Below are positions 14,014 to 23,071 of a stretch of 49,164 nt of DNA, one piece after another; the first letter of the stretch is position 1; each line of letters opens with the position of its first letter. The position numbers were made by a program, and so were the translations under genes. The DNA is taken from NCBI GenBank assembly GCA_021787445.1, contig JAJYLV010000008.1, forward strand, positions 1 to 49,164, given 5' to 3'. The notes under the pieces were generated by a model, which was not told where the DNA came from, did no database searches, and saw nothing but the letters and a program-made list of their open reading frames with translations. This DNA comes from Chloroflexota bacterium (GTDB taxonomy: Bacteria; Chloroflexota; Limnocylindria; P2-11E).

Positions 14014-14963
14014 CGGATCGTGATGGAGCTCGCCCCGGCGCTCACGGTGACGGTCACGCGGTCCGTGGCCGTCGCGTAGCCGGACGTCTCGTACGTCGTG
14101 CTCGTCGCACCGACCACCGACGGGCTGCCGGTCCGAAGACGCGGGTTGACGGAGTTGACGCTGATGAGGCCCCCCGTCGTCCGGATGCTCGCCTCGACGC
14201 CGTCCGGCACGACGATGACGACCGATGCCGCGCCCGCGTTGACGGTCACGGGAACGTCGCCGACGGGTGTGGGAAGCGTGAGCTCGAGACGCGACGCGCC
14301 GGTGTCGAAACGCGCGTCGCGCGTGCGGATGCCGCGGAGGTCGACGCTGAAGTCGCCGGCCCCGCCGCTCACGCGCAGCGAGGTCGGGACGTCGGAGGCG
14401 ACGCGGACGTCTACGTGCGTCGGCGGCGTCCCTGCCATGCGGAAGATGTCGCCCGTGTCGCGCGGCTGGATGCGCACGTCTCCGGCGCCGTTGTCGCGGA
14501 GGGCGATCTCTCCGTCCTGCGAGCGCGCCTCGAGGAGCGACGACGAGCCGCCCTGGACGGTGTACGTGCCGGCGCCGCCCTCGATGCGCAGCTGCAGCGA
14601 CCGCACCGAGCCGCGCGGCACGGTGAAGGAGCTGCCGGACGTCCCGCCGCCGACCGGCGCGAAGAAGCCGTACGGCTGCATCGCGACTAGGCCGACGCCG
14701 GCGGCGGCGACGACGACCTCCAGCGCGAGGGCGAGGAAGGGCTGCCGCCGCCCGACGACGAGCTCGATCCCCCAGAGCACGAGAAGGATCGGCCATAGCG
14801 ACAGGACGCCGCTCCACGAGATCGGCGGCAGGTATCCGAGGTTGCCCAGGAAGAAGAACAGGCCCACGAGGATCAGGAGCGCGGGGAACAGGAAGCCGCG
14901 CCGGCGCGGACGCCACGACGGTGTGGGCGCGGACGTCGGGGTGGGAGCGGTCGTGTCGGTCAT
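14010..14963 (-). CDS. LiaF-like/DUF5668 envelope stress membrane protein
   Basis: A 317-residue protein: Pro/Thr-rich N terminus, then two or three membrane segments (about residues 23-45, 48-70 and 78-98), then a long beta-helix-like domain rich in Gly, Val and Ser (GGAGTYTVQGG, GGAGDFSVDL, GASRLELTLP, NAGAASVVI). The layout matches LiaF/toastrack-type cell-wall-active antibiotic response proteins. ATG 14963 overlaps the TGA of the PspC gene (ATGA), so it belongs to the same operon. Confidence 0.75.
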   Translation of the reverse strand: MTDTTAPTPTSAPTPSWRPRRRGFLFPALLILVGLFFFLGNLGYLPPISWSGVLSLWPILLVLWGIELVVGRRQPFLALALEVVVAAAGVGLVAMQPYGFFAPVGGGTSGSSFTVPRGSVRSLQLRIEGGAGTYTVQGGSSSLLEARSQDGEIALRDNGAGDVRIQPRDTGDIFRMAGTPPTHVDVRVASDVPTSLRVSGGAGDFSVDLRGIRTRDARFDTGASRLELTLPTPVGDVPVTVNAGAASVVIVVPDGVEASIRTTGGLISVNSVNPRLRTGSPSVVGATSTTYETSGYATATDRVTVTVSAGASSITIR

Positions 14964-15415
14964 GACCGTGCCCTCGATGCGAGGAGCAGCGCGCCGAGCG
15001 CGATGATCACGAGCGGCCACACGAGCTGCCACTGGACGAACCGGAACGCGCCCAGGTTCGACAGCAGGAAGATGAGCCCGAGCGCGATGAGCGCGATGCC
15101 GAAGCCGTTCCGAGCGCGGTCGGGGTCGTGCGTGTAGGTCGGCCGCGGCGGCGCGGGCGCGTTCGGGTCGATCGGGCCGGGCGGAGGCGCCGCCGACCCC
15201 GGGAGCCACTCCTCGTACAGCGCGCGCTGCCCGGGCAGCGGCATGAGGATCAACAGGACGATGTACACGAGGGCGAACGTGAACGCGGTGAGGACCGTGG
15301 CGATGACGAAGAAGATCCGCACGACCGTGGGGTCGACGACCAGATACTCGCCGATGCCGCCACAGACGCCGGTGAGAACGCGGTTGGTCGCGCTGCGCTC
15401 AAGACGGTGTTGCAT
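14960..15415 (-). CDS. PspC-domain membrane protein
   Basis: 151 residues. The N-terminal PspC domain reads LTGVCGGIGEYLVVDPTVVR followed by two hydrophobic stretches (about residues 30-58). A Pro-rich linker follows, then a second membrane pair (about 108-145) like the LiaI/DUF5668 part of the next gene. PspC proteins sense or buffer membrane stress. The start overlaps the upstream gene by 17 nt. Confidence 0.82.
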   Translation of the reverse strand: MQHRLERSATNRVLTGVCGGIGEYLVVDPTVVRIFFVIATVLTAFTFALVYIVLLILMPLPGQRALYEEWLPGSAAPPPGPIDPNAPAPPRPTYTHDPDRARNGFGIALIALGLIFLLSNLGAFRFVQWQLVWPLVIIALGALLLASRARS

Positions 15416-15791
15416 GTCTGGTTCCCTTCGTGCGCTCGAATGCCGCGGCGATGACCGCGAGCGTCAGGATCGCTATCGGGACGGCCGGCGCCGTCGCGGC
15501 CTGCGCGACCGGCGCGAGCCGGACGAGGACGCCGCTCGCGAGGTCGATGCCGCCGCCGAGGAGGTCCACGCCGGTCAGACCGAGCGCGCCGGACACGAGA
15601 GCGCGGAAGATCTCCGACCAGATCCAGCCCGCGACGAACGCCGCGGAGGCCGCGACGACGATGCCGGTCGAGGCCGTCGAGCGCGACGCGCGCGCGGCGG
15701 CGGCGATCGCGCGCGGATCGAGGCGCGGCGGCGTCTCGTCCGCGTCGAGCCGCAGCGCGCGGCGGATGTCCTGCTCGGCGAGCTCGCTCAT
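15399..15791 (-). CDS. Probable anti-sigma-type membrane protein
   Basis: A 130-residue protein with a short soluble N terminus (about 40 residues) and two or three hydrophobic segments (about 43-70, 76-92 and 100-118). No zinc anti-sigma motif (HxxxCxxC) is present. The call rests on position: its start overlaps the stop of the sigma factor gene by 4 nt, where the cognate anti-sigma factor usually lies. Confidence 0.5.
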   Translation of the reverse strand: MSELAEQDIRRALRLDADETPPRLDPRAIAAAARASRSTASTGIVVAASAAFVAGWIWSEIFRALVSGALGLTGVDLLGGGIDLASGVLVRLAPVAQAATAPAVPIAILTLAVIAAAFERTKGTRHATPS

Positions 15792-16345
15792 GCCTCACCT
15801 CCGAGGGAGCGGCGCAGGAGGGCGCGGGCGCGCAGGAGCTGGACGCCGACGGTCGGCGCCGGCCGCCCGAGCAGCTGCGCGACCTCGTCGACCGACAGGC
15901 CGCTGAAGTAGCGGAGGACGACGGGGCCGCGGTAGAGCTCCGGGAGCGCCGCCACGGCGGCGCGGATACGCTCGCGCTCCTCGCCGCGGAGCGCCTCCTC
16001 GTCCGGGAGCGGCTGCGGATCGACGACGCAGTCGGCCTCCTCCGGTGCGGCGCGGCGCGCCCGCTCGCGCGTGCGCACGCGTCCGGCGCTGATGCACTCG
16101 TTCACCGCGATGCGCAGGAGCCAGTGCCGCGCGGGCCGGCTCTGGTCGTAGCGGTCGAAGGCGCGATACGCCTTGAGGAACACGCTCGAGGCGACGTCGA
16201 GCGCGGCGTCGCGGTCGCCGAGCATCCGGAGAGCGACGCCGTACACCTCGTCCTGGTGCTCCCGGACGAGCTCGGCGAACGTCACGCTGCGGGCCGGGAC
16301 GCGCGCCACGGGGAACGCCAGCGCGGCGACACGAGCGAGCGCCAT
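15788..16345 (-). CDS. ECF-type RNA polymerase sigma factor
   Basis: A 185-residue sigma-70 protein. Region 2 (FAELVREHQDEVYGVALRML to AFDRYDQSRPARHWLLRIAVN) spans about 25-90; region 4 (LPELYRGPVVLRYFSGLSVD, then the HTH VAQLLGRPAPTVGVQLLRAR) spans about 128-180. ATG 16345 is chosen because GGGAAGG lies about 8 nt upstream; the longer frame to 16456 starts in non-coding sequence. It heads the sigma/anti-sigma/PspC/LiaF-like operon and probably controls it in response to envelope stress. Confidence 0.85.
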   Translation of the reverse strand: MALARVAALAFPVARVPARSVTFAELVREHQDEVYGVALRMLGDRDAALDVASSVFLKAYRAFDRYDQSRPARHWLLRIAVNECISAGRVRTRERARRAAPEEADCVVDPQPLPDEEALRGEERERIRAAVAALPELYRGPVVLRYFSGLSVDEVAQLLGRPAPTVGVQLLRARALLRRSLGGEA

Positions 16346-16406
16346 TCTGTGCCTTCCCACCGTCCCTTCACTCCCCCATACGACGGTGACCGCGCCGCCA
16401 TTTCGC

Positions 16407-16697
16407 CTACGTGCGGGCGAGCGCCTCGAGCCGCGTGACCGTATCGGCCGGCACACTCAGGACCTTTCGGCGGCCGTGGCCGCCGCGCTCGATCACGACG
16501 TCGCGAGGAGCGACGCCGAGGGCGCGGGCGAGGGCCGCGACGACGGCCTCGTTCGCCGCGTCGTCGACGGGCGCCGCCGTGACACGCACCAGGAGCGCGC
16601 CGTCCCGCGAGCCGCCGACGGCGGTGCGGGCGGCGCGGGGCACCACGCGCACGCCGAAGGTCACCCGGCCGCCGCGGACCTGGATGGCCAGCGTCAA
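16407..16697 (-). CDS. YggU family protein (DUF167)
   Basis: A 96-residue protein with the DUF167 pattern: VRVVPRAARTAVGG, then APVDDAANEAVVAALARALGV and a closing IERGGHGRRKVLSV. Function is unknown although the family is widespread. Start at TTG 16697, overlapping the YggT stop (TTGA). YggT plus DUF167 downstream of division genes is a common arrangement. Confidence 0.85.
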   Translation of the reverse strand: MTLAIQVRGGRVTFGVRVVPRAARTAVGGSRDGALLVRVTAAPVDDAANEAVVAALARALGVAPRDVVIERGGHGRRKVLSVPADTVTRLEALART

Positions 16698-16990
16698 CCG
16701 GGGTACGGAAGCGCGCGAAGGAGCGGCACCACCAGGTAGCTCTGGATGAGCCCGAGCGCGATCAGCGCGACGAACGGCGAGAGGTCGAGGCCGCCCATCG
16801 CGGGAAGCGCCTGCCGGATGGGCCGGAGCACCGCCTCGCTCACGCTGAAGATGAGGTCGTTGAGGTCGAGAGGCAGGCGCATCGGGATCCAGGAGAGGAT
16901 CACGCGGATGAGGATGACGAGCTGGAGGCCCCCGAAGAACGTCATCACGAAGGCGAAGAGGAAGGCGTAGAGGAGGGCGGTCACCGACAC
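16694..16990 (-). CDS. YggT family membrane protein
   Basis: 98 residues with two membrane helices (about 5-32 and 65-92) around RVILSWIP and VSEAVLRPIRQALPAMGGLDLSP, the YggT hallmarks. Family members are linked to osmotic or envelope functions and to division clusters (YlmG in Gram-positives). GTG 16990 begins right after the dcd stop. Confidence 0.85.
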   Translation of the reverse strand: MSVTALLYAFLFAFVMTFFGGLQLVILIRVILSWIPMRLPLDLNDLIFSVSEAVLRPIRQALPAMGGLDLSPFVALIALGLIQSYLVVPLLRALPYPG

Positions 16991-16991
16991 G

Positions 16992-17552
16992 CTACGTGTC
17001 CAGCCGGTATCGCGACGGCGTCGGCCCCGACTGCCCCTGGTAGCTCGAGCCGAGCTCCGGCGAGCCGTACGGCCGCTCCGCCGGGCTCGACAGCTGGAAG
17101 AAGGAGAGCTGCCCGATCCGCATGCGCGGGTAGAGCGTGATCGGGATCGTGTTGACGTTCGAGAGCTCGAGCGTGATGTGGCCGTCCCACGCCGGGTCGA
17201 TGAACCCGGCGGTGCTGTGGATGAGCAGGCCGAGCCGCCCCAGGCTCGACTTCCCTTCGACGCGCGAGACAAGGTCGCTCGCCAGACGGACGCGCTCGAG
17301 CGTCGAGCCGAGGACGAACTCCCCGGGGTGCAGGATGAACGGCGTGGCGGGATCCACGGTCACGAGCTCGGTGATGTCGTCGACGCCCTTCGCGAGATCG
17401 ATGAAGGGGTGACGGCTCGAGCGGAAGACGCGGAATTGGGAGTCGAGCCGTACGTCGACGCTCGCCGGCTGCAGACAGCGGGGGTCCAGCGGATCGATGA
17501 GGATGCGGCCGCCCTCGATCGCCCGGCGGATGTCGCGGTCACTGAGGACCAT
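16992..17552 (-). CDS. dcd: dCTP deaminase
   Basis: 186 residues. Converts dCTP to dUTP (or directly to dUMP if bifunctional) for dTTP synthesis. The conserved core is [20 protein letters not shown] followed by [10 protein letters not shown], containing the catalytic Glu of the TLEL motif and the trimer substrate loop; the QLSFFQL strand follows. Length is normal. ATG 17552 lies 20 bp downstream of the nrdR stop, which joins nucleotide supply and its regulator. Confidence 0.93.
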   Translation of the reverse strand: MVLSDRDIRRAIEGGRILIDPLDPRCLQPASVDVRLDSQFRVFRSSRHPFIDLAKGVDDITELVTVDPATPFILHPGEFVLGSTLERVRLASDLVSRVEGKSSLGRLGLLIHSTAGFIDPAWDGHITLELSNVNTIPITLYPRMRIGQLSFFQLSSPAERPYGSPELGSSYQGQSGPTPSRYRLDT

Positions 17553-17572
17553 GCCAGCGAGGATACGGTCGG

Positions 17573-18115
17573 CTAGCGCTTCCGGCGAGATCGCGCCGCC
17601 GCGGCCGCCGGCGCCGCGATCGGCAACGCGATCTGCTCGGCGACGAGGCGGTCGCGCGCCTCGGCGCGCCGCCGCAGCAGCGTGTCCACCTCGCGCAGGA
17701 GCGCGTCCGGATCCTGCAGCTTGTCGTAGACGATCTTGAAGCGGATGTAGCTCATGGGATGGAGCTGGGCGAGCCGCTCGAGCACCATCTCGCCGATCCG
17801 GTGGGAGCTGACCTCGCTCGCGCCGCTCTGCCGGATCGTCTGCTCGAGGTCGTCGATGAGCGCGGCGATCCGCTCGGTCGTCAGGTCCTCCGTCGCGGCC
17901 TTGGCGATGGCGCCCGCGAGCTTGCGCCGGTCGAACTCCTGGCGCGCACCGTCGCGCTTGACGACCTGGATCCGCGCGGACTCCGTCCGCTCGAACGTGG
18001 TGAAGCGCTCGCCGCACGCGTCGCACATCCGCCGGCGGCGTATCGCCGAGCCCTCGTCGGCCTCCCGTGAATCGACGACGCGGGTGTCGGCGGCGGCGCA
18101 GCTGGGACAGCGCAC
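17573..18115 (-). CDS. nrdR: Transcriptional repressor NrdR
   Basis: A 180-residue repressor of ribonucleotide reductase genes. A zinc ribbon with CPSC and CDAC pairs (about residues 3-33, [17 protein letters not shown]) precedes an ATP-cone domain ([20 protein letters not shown], about 48-140). I choose GTG 18115, giving the typical MRCPSC start, over GTG 18121. No Shine-Dalgarno is present and a TATATC box ends 8 nt before this GTG, so the message is probably leaderless. Two NrdR-box-like sites overlap its promoter. Confidence 0.93.
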   Translation of the reverse strand: MRCPSCAAADTRVVDSREADEGSAIRRRRMCDACGERFTTFERTESARIQVVKRDGARQEFDRRKLAGAIAKAATEDLTTERIAALIDDLEQTIRQSGASEVSSHRIGEMVLERLAQLHPMSYIRFKIVYDKLQDPDALLREVDTLLRRRAEARDRLVAEQIALPIAAPAAAAARSRRKR

Positions 18116-18117
18116 GC

Positions 18118-18151
18118 GCACAAGATATAGGGGCCGCCCCCCTACATCTAG
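18118..18151. promoter_or_regulatory. Tandem NrdR-box-like sites and -10 of nrdR
   Basis: Minus-strand core CTATATCTTG (18121-18130) fits the NrdR consensus core CwAtATaTwG with one mismatch and contains the TATATC -10-like box. A second core, CTAGATGTAG (18142-18151), fits with two mismatches. The cores are 21 bp apart, two helical turns, as expected for cooperative NrdR binding. This suggests autoregulation of the nrdR-dcd genes. Confidence 0.5.
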
Positions 18152-18330
18152 TCGCGGGAGGTGGCCCCCTCCGCCCGGTGCGGACCGTAGCTAGCGGGCG
18201 GCTCCCCGGAGCCGGAGCAGGATCATGCGCCCGAGCGGGACGCCCAGAAGCCAGGGCAGACCGCGGAGCGGGCGATCCGCCCCACGGCCTGCCGATCGCG
18301 GCGTTCCCAGCGCGTCGGCCTATCGACCGA

Positions 18331-19497
18331 TCAACGACGGCGTAGGAAGCTCGGTACCTCCAGGTCGTTCGGGTCGTACTTCTTCTCGTCGAGCCTGTCG
18401 CCGGCGCCGTTGGCGCTCACGCCGGCGAACGGGCGCTCGGCGGCCCGGGCCACGGGCGCTGCCGCCTCGACGACACGCGGCTCGACGACGATCCGCGGCT
18501 GGACGTCGCGCTTGTGGATCGGTTGATCGATCTTCTTCAGCGGTCGCGCCGGGTCGAAGCCGGTCGCGATGACGCTGATCTTCACGTCGCTGCCCATGCG
18601 CTCGTCGATGACGGCGCCGAAGATGATGTTGGCCTCGGGGTCCGCGGCCTGGTGGATGATCTCCGCCGCCTCGTTCACCTCGAAGAGCCCGAGGTCGGGC
18701 CCGCCGGTGATGGTGAAGAGGACGCCGCGCGCGCCCTCGATCGACTGCTCGAGCAGCGGCGACATGATCGCCTGGCGCGCCGCATCCGCGGCGCGCGCCT
18801 CGCCCGAGCCCTGCCCGATGCCCATGAGCGCGGACCCCGCGTTCGTCATGATCGTCTTGACGTCGGCGAAGTCGAGGTTGATCAACCCGGGAACGGTGAT
18901 GAGGTCGCTGATGCCCTGCACGCCCTGGCGCAGGACGTCGTCGACGATGCGGAAGGCGTCGACCATGCTCGTTTTCTTCTCGACGACCTGGAGCAGCCGG
19001 TCGTTGGGAATGACGATGAGCGTGTCCACCTTGTCGACGAGCTCCTGGATGCCCTGCTCGGCCAGGAGACGCCGCTTGGCGCCCTCGAAGCTGAACGGCT
19101 TGGTGACGACGGCGACGGTGAGCGCGCCGATGTCCTTCGCGATCTCGGCGATGATGGGCGCCGCGCCGGTGCCCGTCCCGCCGCCCATGCCCGAGGTAAC
19201 GAAGACCATGTCGGCCTCTTTGAGGATCTCGTACAGCTTCTCCGTGTCCTCCTCGGCGGCCTTCCGCCCGACGGCGGGATCGGCCCCGGCGCCGAGGCCC
19301 TTCGTGATCTTGTCGCCGATGCGGATCTTGTGGGGGGCATCGGAGAGGAGGAGCGCCTGAGCGTCGGTGTTCACGGCGAGGAACTCGACGCCCATGAGCT
19401 CCGCGCGGATCATGCGGTTGACGGCGTTCGATCCGCCGCCGCCTACGCCGACGACCTTGATGAGGGCGAAGTTCTCGATGTCCGAGCGGACCGGCAT
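18331..19497 (-). CDS. ftsZ: Cell division protein FtsZ
   Basis: A 388-residue tubulin-like GTPase that forms the division ring. [13 protein letters not shown] near the N terminus, the nucleotide loop [12 protein letters not shown], the T7 synergy loop region [13 protein letters not shown] and a C-terminal variable tail ending [11 protein letters not shown], the peptide that binds FtsA. ATG 19497 has GGAGG 10 nt upstream; the longer frame to 19587 is not needed. FtsA is 116 bp upstream. The 209-bp gap on its 3' side holds a weak CCGCCCG/CGGGCGG stem (18171-18201) and the nrdR promoter. Confidence 0.97.
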   Translation of the reverse strand: MPVRSDIENFALIKVVGVGGGGSNAVNRMIRAELMGVEFLAVNTDAQALLLSDAPHKIRIGDKITKGLGAGADPAVGRKAAEEDTEKLYEILKEADMVFVTSGMGGGTGTGAAPIIAEIAKDIGALTVAVVTKPFSFEGAKRRLLAEQGIQELVDKVDTLIVIPNDRLLQVVEKKTSMVDAFRIVDDVLRQGVQGISDLITVPGLINLDFADVKTIMTNAGSALMGIGQGSGEARAADAARQAIMSPLLEQSIEGARGVLFTITGGPDLGLFEVNEAAEIIHQAADPEANIIFGAVIDERMGSDVKISVIATGFDPARPLKKIDQPIHKRDVQPRIVVEPRVVEAAAPVARAAERPFAGVSANGAGDRLDEKKYDPNDLEVPSFLRRR

Positions 19498-19613
19498 ATG
19501 GGAGGGGCCTCCTTGCGCCTTATTGCCGGCGCGCCGCCCCTCCCCTGAGCGCACACGCACGGATCTGTTTCGCAGGGACTTTAACACCGCATGTCACGAC
19601 TTTGGTACGGGTG

Positions 19614-20840
19614 TCAGGGGACCAAGCCGCGGAACAGCTTGCCGAGGCGCGAGCCGAGGCCGTCGAACGAGCGGGATCCCGCCTGCTCTTCCCCCGCCCC
19701 CCAGTGGCGCGCACCCCAGAGGAGCAGCCCGCTCGCCGCCGAGTACTGAGGGCCGACGATCTGGTCGGTCAGCCCGCCGAGCCCGTGAGGCCCCGTCACC
19801 CGCGCCGCCATGCCCAGCTGATCGCGCGCCGCGCGGCCCAGCCCCGGGAGCAGCGCCGCCCCGCCCGTCACGACGAGGCCCGCCTGGAGCCGGTTCGTCG
19901 CGCCCGCGGCCTCGATCTCCCGGGCGACGAGCTCGAACAGCTCCCGGATCCGCGACTGCACGATCTCCGCGATGTGACGCCGCGTCACGCCGTGAGGCAG
20001 CTCCTCGCCGATCGACATGATCTGCACCACCTCGTCGGGGTCGATGTCGAGCGGCAGCGCCGTCGCGTGGCGCAGCTTGATCGTCTCGGCGGAGTCGGGC
20101 GCCACCCGAAGGACGATCCCGAGGTCGCTCGTCACGCTGCGGCCGCCGATCGGGATCGTCGCGGCGTGCACGACCGAGCCGTCCTGGAAGACGGCGACGT
20201 CCGTCGTGTCGCCGCCCATGTCCACGAGGGCGACGCCCAGCTCGCGGTCCTCGTCCGTGAGGACGGCCTCGGCGGTCGCGAGGGGCGCGAGGACGAGCTC
20301 GTCGATCTCGACGCCGGCGCGCTGCACGCACTTGCTGAGGTTCTGCACGCTCGTCGTGGCGGCCGTGACGATGTGCGTCTCCACCTCGAGCCGGACCGCG
20401 GTCATGCCGATGGGATCGCGCACCCCCGCCTGGCCGTCGACGACGTAGCCGCGGGGGATGACGTGCAGGATCTCGCGCGTGTTGGGGATGCTCACGGCGC
20501 GCGCCGCCTCGAGGGCCCGCAGCGTGTCGTCGTGAGCGACGTCGCGGTGGCCCGATATGGCGACCATGCCGCGCGAGTTCTGGGAGCTGATGTGGTTGCC
20601 GGAGACGCCGACGAGGGCGGAGCGGACCTTGTAGCCGGACATCCGCTCGGCCTCCTCGACGGCCGCCATGACGGACCGCACCGTCCGGTCGATGTCGATG
20701 ACGACGCCCTTCCGCAGCCCGTCCGAAGGCGCCGACCCGATCCCGATGACGCTCGCGCCGTCCCTCTCGAGCTCGCCCACGAGGACGCTGACCTTCGTCG
20801 TACCTATGTCGACCCCGACGAGGACGGGCTGGTCAGGCAT
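19614..20840 (-). CDS. ftsA: Cell division protein FtsA
   Basis: A 408-residue actin-fold protein that tethers FtsZ to the membrane and recruits later proteins. GVDIGTTKVSVLVGE (phosphate 1), the SHS2-type 1C insertion around residues 85-165, VALVDMGGDTTDVAVF (phosphate 2) and GLVVTGGAALLPGL (adenosine). A C-terminal amphipathic helix (LGSRLGKLFRGLV) is the membrane anchor. It follows the small basic protein gene by 14 bp. Confidence 0.95.
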   Translation of the reverse strand: MPDQPVLVGVDIGTTKVSVLVGELERDGASVIGIGSAPSDGLRKGVVIDIDRTVRSVMAAVEEAERMSGYKVRSALVGVSGNHISSQNSRGMVAISGHRDVAHDDTLRALEAARAVSIPNTREILHVIPRGYVVDGQAGVRDPIGMTAVRLEVETHIVTAATTSVQNLSKCVQRAGVEIDELVLAPLATAEAVLTDEDRELGVALVDMGGDTTDVAVFQDGSVVHAATIPIGGRSVTSDLGIVLRVAPDSAETIKLRHATALPLDIDPDEVVQIMSIGEELPHGVTRRHIAEIVQSRIRELFELVAREIEAAGATNRLQAGLVVTGGAALLPGLGRAARDQLGMAARVTGPHGLGGLTDQIVGPQYSAASGLLLWGARHWGAGEEQAGSRSFDGLGSRLGKLFRGLVP

Positions 20841-20854
20841 GTCGGCTCACCACG

Positions 20855-21184
20855 TTAGAGGAAATGGCGCCGGATGACGGCGACGTTCTGGAAGATGCGC
20901 CAGCCGAACGCGAAGAGGGCGACGAGATAGAGGTCGATGCCCAGCCGGTCGCCGAGGAACGTGAGCGCGCCGGCGAGTATCGCGTTCGTGTAGAAGCCGC
21001 TCAGGAAGATGCGCGCGTCGAAGTGCCCCTCGAGCTCGGCGCGCGCCGCCCCCAGGATCGAATCGAGCGCGGCGAGGATCCCGACGGCCGTGTACCGCGC
21101 CAGCTCGATGGGGAGCGTGATCCGGAAGGCCAGGCCCAGCAGCACGCCGGCCGCGAGGCCGATGAGAGGGAGCCAAAGAGTCAC
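20855..21184 (-). CDS. sbp: Small basic protein (Sbp/DUF1290)
   Basis: 109 residues with three membrane helices (about 3-20, 33-45 and 66-100), starting TLWLPLIGLAAGVLLG and containing YTAVGILAALDSILGA and FLSGFYTNAILAGALTFLGD, the DUF1290 signature. In Gram-positive and Chloroflexota-type dcw clusters it lies between ftsQ and ftsA, as here. GTG 21184 overlaps the ftsQ TGA. Confidence 0.9.
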   Translation of the reverse strand: MTLWLPLIGLAAGVLLGLAFRITLPIELARYTAVGILAALDSILGAARAELEGHFDARIFLSGFYTNAILAGALTFLGDRLGIDLYLVALFAFGWRIFQNVAVIRRHFL

Positions 21185-21897
21185 TGCGGGCTGTAGACGA
21201 TCCGATCGGGGTTGCGCACGTCGACGTACTCTAGCCGCCGGTCCGGCCGCTCCCGCAGGAAGCGCAGCGCCGCCGACAGCTTGTCCTCGATGTGCTCGGG
21301 CGTCCCGAAGCGGATCTCCCACCCCGCTCCGCTCTCGAGAACGATCCCGTTCGGTCCCGGCTCGATGCGCACGCTCGGGGCCGTCGCGTCGGGGCGGAGC
21401 TCGCCCGGGCCGATCTTGGCGAGACGGATGGCGGCCGCGACGAGCGCGGGGTCGATCCGCTCTCCCGCCGTGCGCGACGGGGCGCGCTCGTCGCGCACGC
21501 GGAGCGCGGGCGCGGCGCTCGGGTCGGCCGAGGCGAAGAGGACGCCGTCGGCGTCGACGAACCACTCCGTCGCGCCGACGACCCACCGCCCCACGGGCTC
21601 ACGCTCGACGAGCGTCACCGCGGCGGATCCCGGCAGCTCCAGGTCGACGCGGGCGTCCCGAACGGCCGGAAGACGGAGGAGGGCGGCGCGCGCGTCGGCG
21701 GAGGACGCCCGGAAGATGGGCATGCCGGCAAGCCCGGTGGCGGCCACCGCCTGCGCGACGGTGAGGTGATGCGCCCCGGACACGCCTACCGCCGAGATCG
21801 GCTCGAGCGGCGCGTACGCGATCGCGCCCACGCCGGCGGCGCAGAGGAGAGCGATGATGCCGGCGACGACACGCGCCGGATCGCTCGGGACAGGCAT
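21181..21897 (-). CDS. ftsQ: Cell division protein FtsQ/DivIB
   Basis: A 238-residue bitopic divisome protein. One membrane segment (about residues 10-28), then a POTRA domain (ISAVGVSGAHHLTVAQAVAATGLA to LPAVRDARVDLELPGSAAVTLVEREPVG) and the beta domain with the C-terminal strand RRLEYVDVRNPDRIVYSP. It links the FtsL/FtsB/FtsI complex to the ring. It lies 28 bp after ddl. Confidence 0.88.
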   Translation of the reverse strand: MPVPSDPARVVAGIIALLCAAGVGAIAYAPLEPISAVGVSGAHHLTVAQAVAATGLAGMPIFRASSADARAALLRLPAVRDARVDLELPGSAAVTLVEREPVGRWVVGATEWFVDADGVLFASADPSAAPALRVRDERAPSRTAGERIDPALVAAAIRLAKIGPGELRPDATAPSVRIEPGPNGIVLESGAGWEIRFGTPEHIEDKLSAALRFLRERPDRRLEYVDVRNPDRIVYSPQ

Positions 21898-21925
21898 CCT
21901 CCGCGGGCGTGCGCGGCGCGCCGGC

Positions 21926-23071
21926 CTACGGCGAACGGTCGGCCTCCGCCTCCGCCGCGTCGGCGAGCGCCCACTGCACCAGGCGCTCGAGGAGCTCGCC
22001 GAAGGCGATCCCGGCGACGCGCGCGGCCTTCGGGACGAGGCTGTTGGCGGTCAGCCCGGGGATGGTGTTGACCTCGAGGACGGGCATGCGCTCGCCGGCG
22101 GCGATCATGTCCGTGCGAGAGATCCCGCGGCACCCGATCGCGCGGTGGGCCGCGAGCGCGAGGTCCTGCGCGTGCCGCGCCACCTCGGCCGGGACGCGCG
22201 CCGGGCAGATCTCCTCCGTCACCGCGGGGTCGTACTTCGCCTGGTAGTCGAAGAAGTCGTGCGACGTCGCGACCTCGATGACCGGCAGCGCCTGGAGGTC
22301 CTCGTCGCGGCCGATGACGCCGACGGTGAGCTCCGTCCCGGCGAGGCGCTCCTCGATGAGCGCGCGGTCGTCGTAGCGCAGCGCTTCCGCCACCGCCGCG
22401 CCGAGCTGGTCCGGCCGCCCGATCATCGTCACCCCGAAGCTCGACCCCTGCCGGACCGGCTTCACCACGAGGGGATAGCCGACGTCCTGCGCGGCCCTCG
22501 CCGCGGCCTCGGGGTCGCGCCCGTACGCGCCCCGCGCGACGACGACGCCGCGCGGGACGTCGATGCCCGCGGCCGCGAGGACGCTCTTGGCCATCGCCTT
22601 GTCCATCGCGAGCGCGGAGGCGAGCACGCCCGACCCGACGTAGGGGATCCCGATGAGGTCGAGCATCCCCTGCAGCGTGCCGTCCTCGCCGTACGGTCCG
22701 TGGAGACCGATGAACGCGACGTCGATGAGCGCCTCTCCGGCGGCGGGGACGAGGGCGCTCGTGGCCGAGCGGAGCGCGGCCGTCGCCGTCTCGATCTCCC
22801 CGCGAAGCTTCTCCGGCAGCTCGCGCCGGTCGCGCTCGCCGAGCGCCTCGACACGCCCGGAGCGCTCGGCGATCGCGCGCGCCTGGGCGCGCTGCGCGGC
22901 GCCCAGCTTCCGGTTGTTGACCATGAGGGCGAGCGGGTCGAGCAGGACGACCTCGTACCGATCCTTCGGCAGGCTCTCCGCGATCTGATGCCCGGTCGCG
23001 AGCGAGATCGGCCGCTCGGCCGACGCGCCGCCGGCGAGCACGCCGACGCGGATGCGGCGCTGCTCGCTCAC
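21926..23071 (-). CDS. ddl: D-alanine-D-alanine ligase
   Basis: A 381-residue ATP-grasp ligase that makes the D-Ala-D-Ala dipeptide for MurF. N-terminal LAGGASAERPISLATG, then FIGLHGPYGEDGTLQGMLDL, the ATP-grasp loop VVKPVRQGSSFGVT and the metal site VLEVNTIPGLTANSLVP. The Y in IPYVGSG and the ligand-loop region YDP suggest a D-Ala-D-Ala enzyme. GTG 23071 overlaps the murB TGA. Confidence 0.95.
   Translation of the reverse strand: MSEQRRIRVGVLAGGASAERPISLATGHQIAESLPKDRYEVVLLDPLALMVNNRKLGAAQRAQARAIAERSGRVEALGERDRRELPEKLRGEIETATAALRSATSALVPAAGEALIDVAFIGLHGPYGEDGTLQGMLDLIGIPYVGSGVLASALAMDKAMAKSVLAAAGIDVPRGVVVARGAYGRDPEAAARAAQDVGYPLVVKPVRQGSSFGVTMIGRPDQLGAAVAEALRYDDRALIEERLAGTELTVGVIGRDEDLQALPVIEVATSHDFFDYQAKYDPAVTEEICPARVPAEVARHAQDLALAAHRAIGCRGISRTDMIAAGERMPVLEVNTIPGLTANSLVPKAARVAGIAFGELLERLVQWALADAAEAEADRSP

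Noticed and set aside
12435-14690. Very long plus-strand open frame (751 codons)
   Set aside because: It is antisense to the DUF2207 and LiaF-like genes, full of Arg/Asp/Gly from GC-rich reverse reading, with no recognisable domain. Several similar long antisense frames (for example 18514-19548, 19602-20858, 21854-23461, 37638-39509) were dropped for the same reason.
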